DNA of 56,551 nucleotides from Paracoccaceae bacterium (GTDB lineage: Bacteria; Pseudomonadota; Alphaproteobacteria; Rhodobacterales; Rhodobacteraceae). Numbering within the stretch: the stretch's first letter is position 1; every line of letters starts with the position of its first letter. Positions 51,513 to 56,551 of the stretch are shown piece after piece. The notes under the pieces were generated by a model that was given only the letters and a program-made list of their open reading frames with translations, did no database searches and was not told the DNA's origin. The translations under genes were made by a program, and so were the position numbers. The stretch lies in the NCBI GenBank assembly GCA_014654775.1, contig JACVZW010000035.1:1-56551 (forward strand), given 5' to 3'.

Positions 51513-52211
51513 TCAGAGCGCGGGGTCCTCGGCCACGCGGACCAGACGGGTCAGGTCGGACAGGCGTTCGCGTTGGCGCCCCGTCGCGTCGAAGTTGGCG
51601 GGCGCCAGCCAAGCGGCATAGGCCTCGCGCAGCGCGGGCCAGTCGGCATCGGTCATCGCGAACCAGGCGGAATCGCGGTTCCGGCCCTTGATCACCATGT
51701 GCTGGCGGAACACGCCTTCGTAGGAGAAGCCCAGCCTTTGTGCCGCCCGCCGCGAAGGCAGGTTCAGCGCGTTGCACTTCCATTCATAGCGGCGATAGCC
51801 ATGGGTAAAGGCCCAGTCCATCATCAGGAACATCGCCTCGGTCGCGGCGCGGGTCTGCTGCAGCGCAGGCGACAGGCAGATATGCCCCACCTCGATCGTC
51901 CCGTGATCAGGGGTGATCCGCAGGAAGGACGCCACGCCTGCCGGATGGGCCGCCCCTTCCGGCGTGATCGCCCAGAAGACCGGGTCGCGGCCCGCTGTCG
52001 CCTCCTTGGCCCAGCGGTGATAGGCGGCGGCAGAGTGAAACGGGCCATAGGGCATGTAGTCCCACAGCGCGTCCTGCCCGGCGAAGGCGGAAAAGAGATC
52101 GGCCGCATGAGCATCTGGATCCAGCCGGTCCAGCCGGACATGCCGCCCGATCAGGGGGGCCTCGCCCGGCCAATCGGCGGCTTTCCAGCCCAGAAGACTT
52201 TCGCCTCTCAT
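51513..52211 (-). CDS. GNAT-family acetyltransferase (RimJ/RimL-like)
   Basis: A 232-residue acetyltransferase of the RimJ/RimL type. It shows APLIGRHVRLDRLDPDAHAADLF, ALWDYMPYGPFHSAAAYHRWAKEA, DHGTIEVGHICLSPALQQTRAATEAMFLMMDWAFTHGYRRYEWKCNALNLPSRRAAQRLGFSYEGVFRQHMVIKGRNRDSAWFAMTD. The CoA-binding loop is degenerate (LQQTRAATEA), as is usual in this subgroup; the NALNLPSRRAAQRLGF segment is its hallmark. The start at 52211 is preferred. A single gene; substrate could be a protein N-terminus or a small molecule. Confidence 0.88.
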   Translation of the reverse strand: MRGESLLGWKAADWPGEAPLIGRHVRLDRLDPDAHAADLFSAFAGQDALWDYMPYGPFHSAAAYHRWAKEATAGRDPVFWAITPEGAAHPAGVASFLRITPDHGTIEVGHICLSPALQQTRAATEAMFLMMDWAFTHGYRRYEWKCNALNLPSRRAAQRLGFSYEGVFRQHMVIKGRNRDSAWFAMTDADWPALREAYAAWLAPANFDATGRQRERLSDLTRLVRVAEDPAL

Positions 52212-52266
52212 CACATGCCCCCCATCGTCGCGCCACCTTGCCCCGCGCAAAGGGCGGGCCGCAAGA

Positions 52267-52749
52267 TCAGAACGCAAAGCCGGGGGGATAGCGGTGAAAG
52301 CCGTCGAAATCGGCCTTGCCAAGGGGCAGGCCCGCCGCGCGCAGGGCGGCATAGCCCATGGTGACGTGGAAGAGGAAATTGGGCATCCCGTACAGGTGCA
52401 GGAAGCTGGCCCCGTCCTGTTCCAGATCGGCCTCGCCCGCGCGATGGGCGATCACCCGCGCCTCTGCCCCCGCAAATTCCTCGGGCCGCATCGCGCCCAG
52501 CGTGGCGCGCGCCACGGCGAGGCGGGGGCCCAATGCGGCGGGCAGGTCCGGCACCTCGCGCCCCGCCAGCGGACAGGCGATGCGCAGGGCAAAGCCTGCG
52601 GCGGTGGCGAACTGTTGGCGGGCGGGGAAACTGTCGGCGATGCGGTGATCCAGCGCCGCCCCCGCCCCCTCGGCCATCCGCGCCACCCGGTCAAGGTAAT
52701 GGCGAAAGACGGGGACCGAGGCGGTATAGAGCGGGGGATGGGGCGACAT
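52267..52749 (-). CDS. DUF1993 family protein
   Basis: A 160-residue protein matching DUF1993, a four-helix DinB-like family. It opens with LYTASVPVFRHYLDRVARMAEGAGAAL and contains FATAAGFALRIACPLAG, FLHLYGMPNFLFHVTMGYAALRAAGLPLGKADFDGF near the end. The HLYGMPNFLFHVTMGYAILR-type segment is the family signature. The ATG at 52749 has GAGG about 7 bases upstream; ATG 52761 is an alternative. Catalytic role unknown. It lies downstream of aspS, separated from it by an intrinsic terminator. Confidence 0.85.
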   Translation of the reverse strand: MSPHPPLYTASVPVFRHYLDRVARMAEGAGAALDHRIADSFPARQQFATAAGFALRIACPLAGREVPDLPAALGPRLAVARATLGAMRPEEFAGAEARVIAHRAGEADLEQDGASFLHLYGMPNFLFHVTMGYAALRAAGLPLGKADFDGFHRYPPGFAF

Positions 52750-52856
52750 CGGCAACCTCATGAGCGACGCAGGCCAGACTGGCAGGGAAAGGCGGGCTTG
52801 GCGAGGGCGGCGTGGGGCGGGGTGCGCCCATAGGGTGGGGTTCCACCCCACGACTG

Positions 52857-52887
52857 ACAAAAGCAAAGGGGCGCCCGCAGGCGCCCC
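52857..52887 (-). terminator. Intrinsic terminator of aspS
   Basis: On the minus strand GGGGCGCC-TGCG-GGCGCCCC (52868-52887) is followed by TTTGCTTTTGT (52857-52867). It begins 26 bases after the aspS stop (52913). Strong stem, tetraloop and U-rich tail. Confidence 0.8.
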
Positions 52888-52912
52888 CCCTCATCCCGCG
52901 ACGGCAAAGCCC

Positions 52913-54694
52913 TCACTGATCCTTCGGCACCACCCGCAGGCGCAGCTCGCGCAGCTGTTCGTTCAAAGGTTCGGACGGCGCGCCCATCAGCAGGTCTTCG
53001 GCACGCTGGTTCATCGGGAACATGATCACCTCGCGGATGTTCTGCTCATCTGCCAAGAGCATCACCGCCCGGTCGATCCCCATCGCACAGCCGCCATGCG
53101 GCGGGGCGCCGTATTTGAACGCCTTCACCATGCCGCCAAAGCGCTTGTCCACTTCCGAATTCGGATATCCGGCGAGTTCAAAGGCCTTGTACATGATCTC
53201 CGGCTTGTGGTTGCGGATGCCGCCCGAGATCAGCTCGTACCCGTTGCAGGCAAGGTCATACTGATAGGCATGCACCGTCAGCGGATCGCCCATCAGCGCC
53301 TCCATCCCGCCCTGCGGCATGGAGAAGGGGTTGTGGGAAAAGTCGATCTTCCCGTCATCGGTCTTTTCATACATCGGGAAGTCCACGATCCACGCGAAAC
53401 GGAAGGTGTCCGTCTCGGCCAGACCCAATTCGCGCCCGATCTCGTTCCGCGCGCGGCCTGCGAAGCTTTCGAACTGCTCGGGCTTGCCGCCAAGGAAGAA
53501 GGCCGCATCGCCAAGGCCAAGGCCAAGCTGCGCGCGGATGGCTTCTGTCCGTTCCGGCCCGATGTTCTTGGCCAGCGGCCCCGCCGCCTCCATCCCCGAC
53601 CCATCCTCGGCTTCGCGCCAGAAGATGTAACCCATCCCCGGCAGGCCCTCTTTCTGGGCATAGGCATTCATCCGGTCACAGAACTTGCGGCTGCCGCCCT
53701 TTGGCGCGGGAATGGCGCGGACCTCGGTCCCCGCATTCTCCAGAAGTTTCGCGAAGACGGCGAAACCTGAACCCTGGAAATGCTCGGACACGACCTGCAT
53801 CTTGATCGGGTTGCGCAGGTCCGGCTTGTCGGACCCGTACCACAGAAGCGCGTCCTTATAGGCGATGCGCGGCCAGTCCGACGGCACCTTGCAATCAGGG
53901 CGGAACTCTTCGAACAGCCCTTGGATCACGGGCTGGACGGCGGCGAAGACGTCCTCCTGCTCCACAAAGCTCATTTCCACGTCCAACTGGTAGAAGTCGG
54001 TGGGAGAGCGGTCGGCGCGCGGGTCTTCATCGCGGAAACAGGGCGCGATTTGGAAATAGCGGTCGAAGCCCGCCACCATGATCAATTGCTTGAACTGCTG
54101 CGGGGCCTGCGGCAGGGCGTAGAACTTCCCCGGATGCAGGCGCGACGGCACGAGGAAATCGCGCGCGCCTTCGGGAGAGGACGCCGTGATGATCGGCGTC
54201 TGAAACTCGTTGAAACCCTGCGCCCACATGCGGTTGCGCAAGCTGCGCACCACGTTCGACCGCAGCATCATGTTGCGATGCAGCTTTTCCCGCCGCAGGT
54301 CGAGGAAACGGTAGGTCAGGCGCGTCTCTTCGGGATAATCCACCTCGCCGAAGACGGGCATCGGCAGTTCTTCTGACGCGCCCAGCACCTCCAGCCCGGT
54401 GATATAGACCTCCACCTCCCCCGTCGGGATCTTGGGGTTGACCAGCGCGGCGTCGCGCGCCTTCACGCGGCCGTCGATGCGGATCACCCATTCGGCGCGC
54501 ACCTTCTCCACGGCGGCGAAGGCCGGGCTGTCGCTGTCGGCCAATACCTGCGTGATGCCGTAATGGTCGCGCAGGTCGATGAACAGCACGCCGCCATGGT
54601 CGCGCACGCGATGCACCCAGCCCGACAGGCGGACCGTCTGGCCCACATGGGCGGTATTCAACTCGGCGCAGGTGTGGCTGCGATAGGCGTGCAT
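52913..54694 (-). CDS. aspS: Aspartyl-tRNA synthetase
   Basis: A 593-residue class-II bacterial-type AspRS. The N-terminal OB-fold anticodon domain spans about 1-110 ([42 protein letters not shown]). Catalytic motifs follow: motif 1 around [28 protein letters not shown], motif 2 [24 protein letters not shown] (about 213-236), the inserted GAD domain (about 300-400), and motif 3 [13 protein letters not shown] (about 530-542). Species lacking AsnRS use a non-discriminating form; that cannot be decided here. ATG 54694 is chosen (AGGGG about 7-8 bases upstream), one codon after another ATG. An intrinsic terminator follows the stop. Confidence 0.97.
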   Translation of the reverse strand: MHAYRSHTCAELNTAHVGQTVRLSGWVHRVRDHGGVLFIDLRDHYGITQVLADSDSPAFAAVEKVRAEWVIRIDGRVKARDAALVNPKIPTGEVEVYITGLEVLGASEELPMPVFGEVDYPEETRLTYRFLDLRREKLHRNMMLRSNVVRSLRNRMWAQGFNEFQTPIITASSPEGARDFLVPSRLHPGKFYALPQAPQQFKQLIMVAGFDRYFQIAPCFRDEDPRADRSPTDFYQLDVEMSFVEQEDVFAAVQPVIQGLFEEFRPDCKVPSDWPRIAYKDALLWYGSDKPDLRNPIKMQVVSEHFQGSGFAVFAKLLENAGTEVRAIPAPKGGSRKFCDRMNAYAQKEGLPGMGYIFWREAEDGSGMEAAGPLAKNIGPERTEAIRAQLGLGLGDAAFFLGGKPEQFESFAGRARNEIGRELGLAETDTFRFAWIVDFPMYEKTDDGKIDFSHNPFSMPQGGMEALMGDPLTVHAYQYDLACNGYELISGGIRNHKPEIMYKAFELAGYPNSEVDKRFGGMVKAFKYGAPPHGGCAMGIDRAVMLLADEQNIREVIMFPMNQRAEDLLMGAPSEPLNEQLRELRLRVVPKDQ

Positions 54695-54788
54695 CATGTG
54701 TCCCCTGACGAGGCTGAAAGGATCATCGCGCCGATACACCCCTTGGCGCGGGCGAAGTCAAGGCCCGCAGGGGGGCAGGCGCGCCTCC

Positions 54789-54857
54789 GTGCAGGATTGC
54801 ACAACAAACGCGCGCCGCTGCCCGCTTTCCACATCCGCGCACCTGCCCCATATGGGG
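54789..54857 (+). promoter_or_regulatory. Candidate operators of the dioxygenase/hydrolase operon
   Basis: Two dyads lie in the 196-base gap between aspS and the plus-strand operon. GTGCAGGATTGCAC (54789-54802) has 5-bp arms and CCCCATATGGGG (54846-54857) is perfect. The second ends 33 bases before the ATG at 54891, in reach of a repressor. MhqR/MarR-like control is possible by analogy. Confidence 0.35.
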
Positions 54858-54890
54858 GACAACGCGAACCATTCCCGGAAGGGCAATCCC

Positions 54891-55802
54891 ATGACCAAGA
54901 TCCCCGGCCTCCACCATGTCACCGCAATCTCTGGCCCGCCGCAAGAGAATGTGGATTTCTACGCAGGCCTTCTGAAGCAGCGCCTCGTGAAGAAGACGGT
55001 GAATTTCGACGCGCCCGACACCTATCACCTCTATTACGGCGACCGCGCGGGCAGCCCCGGCACGATCCTGACCTTCTTCCCCTTCGCCGAGGCAGGCCCC
55101 GGCCGCGCGGGGCCCGGCATGGCCTCGGCCTATGCCTATGCGATCCCGAAGGGCGAATTCGACGCCATGATCGACGAATTGGGCGCAGGCGACCGCCACA
55201 TCCCCGCCCCCGTCACCCGCTTCGGCCAGCGCGTGATCACCCTGCGCGACCCGGACGGCGCGCCGGTGGAAGTGATCGAGACGGAAGGGGCGACCGACCG
55301 CAACGGCTTTCATTCCGTCACGCTCTGGGAGCGTGATCCCGACCCGACCGCCCGCCTTCTGACCGAGGCCTTCGGATACGAAGCCGTGGGAACCGAGCGC
55401 GGCCATGGCGGCGAACGGCTGCGGCTGAAAGCGCCGGGCAACGACCGCGCCAATATCATCGACATCTGGCGCGCCGATGTCCCCGCCGTGCCGCGCCCCG
55501 GCAAGGGGACGATCCATCACATCGCGTTCCGGGCGAAAACGCAGGAGGATCAGCACCATTGGCAGGAAGCGCTGCTGACATTCGGCCACCGCACCACCCC
55601 GGTGATCGACCGGCAGTATTTCAACGCGATCTATTTCCGCGAACCCGGCGGCGTGCTGTTCGAGATCGCCACCGATCCGCCGGGCTTTGCCGTGGATGAA
55701 CCGGTGGAAACGATGGGATCGGCGCTCATGCTGCCCGCCCAGCACGAACGCCTGCGCGACCGGATCGAGGCAATCCTGCCCCCCCTGAAGGTACCGGCAT
55801 GA
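54891..55802 (+). CDS. VOC-family ring-cleaving dioxygenase (MhqO/MhqA-like)
   Basis: A 303-residue protein of two tandem glyoxalase/VOC modules (about 1-150 and 150-300). Likely metal ligands: His in GLHHVTAISG, His/Glu in RNGFHSVTLWERD and TIHHIAFRAKT, and Glu in GVLFEIATDPPGF. The LLKQRLVKKTVNFDAPDTYHLYYGD stretch is typical of proteins annotated as ring-cleaving dioxygenase and of the MhqO/MhqA group acting on hydroquinones. Its stop overlaps the start of an MhqD-like hydrolase (ATGA), the same pairing seen in quinone-resistance operons of Bacillus. The reaction here is inferred. Confidence 0.9.
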   Translation: MTKIPGLHHVTAISGPPQENVDFYAGLLKQRLVKKTVNFDAPDTYHLYYGDRAGSPGTILTFFPFAEAGPGRAGPGMASAYAYAIPKGEFDAMIDELGAGDRHIPAPVTRFGQRVITLRDPDGAPVEVIETEGATDRNGFHSVTLWERDPDPTARLLTEAFGYEAVGTERGHGGERLRLKAPGNDRANIIDIWRADVPAVPRPGKGTIHHIAFRAKTQEDQHHWQEALLTFGHRTTPVIDRQYFNAIYFREPGGVLFEIATDPPGFAVDEPVETMGSALMLPAQHERLRDRIEAILPPLKVPA

Positions 55803-56434
55803 AGCGCGCAGGTCCTGCCACCGGGGCCGCAACGGGCCTCGTGCTGCTGCATGGTCGCGGCGGCTCGGCTGCCGACATCCTGTCGCTGATGGCCCACGCC
55901 GCCCTGCCCGACATCGCCGCCATCGCGCCCGAAGCGGCGGGCAACAGCTGGTGGCCGACCAGTTTCCTCGCCCCGTCCGCACAGATGGAGCCCTTCGTCA
56001 CCGCCGCGCTGGCGCAGGTCGAACAGGCTGTCGCCATGCTGCAGGCCGACGGGATCCCGCCGGGGCGCATCTGGCTTGCGGGCTTTTCGCAAGGCGCCTG
56101 CCTTGCGGCCGAGGCCTATGCCCGGAAGGGCGCGGCTCTCGCCGGGCTCTTGGCCTTTTCCGGCGGCCTCGTCGGCACGCAGGACGCGGCAGGCGACCCG
56201 ACCGACGCCCTCTATGGCCACCGTCCCAAGCGCTTCGACTACGCAGGACAGCGTCCCGGCAGGGTCTGGCTCTCGGTCCATGACCGCGACCCGCATATCC
56301 CGCTCGCCCGCGTGCAAGAGACGGCGAGCACCCTCACCGCCCTTGGCGCAACGGTGGAGATGAAGGTCCATCCCGGCGCAGGCCATGGCGTGATGCGCGA
56401 CGACATCGCCGCCCTGCGCCGCCATCTCGCCTAA
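55799..56434 (+). CDS. Phospholipase/carboxylesterase family hydrolase (MhqD-like)
   Basis: A 211-residue alpha/beta hydrolase of the carboxylesterase/LYPLA type. TGLVLLHGRGGSAADILSLM gives the oxyanion-hole HGRGG. Nucleophile Ser lies in LAGFSQGACLA, the acid in SVHDRDPHIPLA and the His in HPGAGHGVMRDD. It is translationally coupled to the dioxygenase gene by a 4-base overlap; such pairs occur in quinone- and diamide-responsive operons. It would hydrolyse the ring-fission product or a conjugate; this is inference. Repeat copy C starts seven bases after the stop. Confidence 0.9.
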   Translation: MKRAGPATGAATGLVLLHGRGGSAADILSLMAHAALPDIAAIAPEAAGNSWWPTSFLAPSAQMEPFVTAALAQVEQAVAMLQADGIPPGRIWLAGFSQGACLAAEAYARKGAALAGLLAFSGGLVGTQDAAGDPTDALYGHRPKRFDYAGQRPGRVWLSVHDRDPHIPLARVQETASTLTALGATVEMKVHPGAGHGVMRDDIAALRRHLA

Positions 56435-56440
56435 CGAAAC

Positions 56441-56551
56441 GGAGCGCTGACGCGCAAGCCTTTCCTGTCGTCGGCGCATTCGCGCCTCCTCCGGGATCAG
56501 GGGCCGTTCCGTCCCCTCTGTCCGCGCGGTGCCCGCGCGGCCATTCACCCC
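56441..56551 (+). repeat. Intergenic repeat element, copy C (cut by the window edge)
   Basis: The last 111 bases match the reverse complement of 50453-50563 with four mismatches and no gaps. The element probably continues past the window with the AGAGTATTT box found in copy A. Confidence 0.85.

Noticed and set aside
1-56551. CRISPR array, integrase, IS element or prophage
   Set aside because: No spaced direct-repeat array, recombinase, transposase or phage structural gene was found on either strand. The repeats seen are short intergenic elements.

Overview
The window reads as a piece of chromosome from a high-GC alphaproteobacterium, most likely a member of the Rhodobacterales (Paracoccaceae). 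The basis is the strong G/C third-position bias, the dense short operons with ATGA/GTGA start-stop overlaps, a small NDUFS4-type complex I subunit, a DUF1467 gene next to methylmalonyl-CoA epimerase, and the general character of the proteins. No prophage, integrase, transposase, CRISPR array or plasmid gene is visible. One tRNA gene (Arg, anticodon TCT) is present.

Layout. (1) 1-395: the tail of an unidentified gene and a gene-free stretch with two hairpins. (2) 396-9005: a sugar or sugar-acid module. One operon reads leftward (SDR dehydrogenase, sugar-binding protein, two permeases, aldose epimerase, enolase-superfamily dehydratase, SMP-30 lactonase) and a second reads rightward (SDR plus IclR regulator). 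Between them lie two tandem palindromic operators 20 bp apart. No transporter ATPase is encoded here. (3) 9121-15756: a three-gene operon for a putative peptide-bond-forming and peptide-processing system (transglutaminase/DUF2126 amidoligase, permuted ATP-grasp fused to alpha-E, second transglutaminase). (4) 15892-19226: a small-molecule detoxification or redox operon (Rossmann reductase, GFA zinc protein, ABM protein with membrane tail, DJ-1/PfpI protein) diverging from a LysR regulator. (5) 19321-25705: membrane-anchored NYN nuclease, uvrB, complex I subunit, two GNATs, tRNA-Arg, a cupin and a second enolase-superfamily enzyme. (6) 25836-30459: TetA-like MFS pump, three alpha/beta hydrolases including pcaD, and a PLP dehydratase. 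(7) 30690-36855: MsbA-like ABC exporter, acyl-CoA synthetase, dtd, PfkB kinase, purC. (8) 37140-41514: a four-gene envelope-stress-like operon (TelA, DUF2927 lipoprotein, SPFH-GYF protein, zinc-ribbon membrane protein). (9) 41676-50245: RhlE helicase, solitary BrnA, a foreign-looking NYN gene, carB, pabB and a pabC-like gene. (10) 50586-56434: DUF1467, mce, GNAT, DUF1993, aspS, and an MhqO/MhqD-like dioxygenase/hydrolase pair.

Most informative non-genic structure: a 111-bp repeat present as a 96 percent identical inverted pair (50453-50563 and 56441-56551) with a third diverged copy at 50246; two copies of an array of four 12-bp units (36981 and 43296); a cluster of CTGnnnCAG palindromes with exact 24-bp spacing between pabB and carB; and a perfect 16-bp operator with a 20-bp-phased partner at 7374-7409.

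The best candidates for poorly described biology are the amidoligase/ATP-grasp/alpha-E/transglutaminase operon and the TelA-DUF2927-SPFH-zinc-ribbon operon. All functional statements come from reading motifs by eye; no database search was possible.
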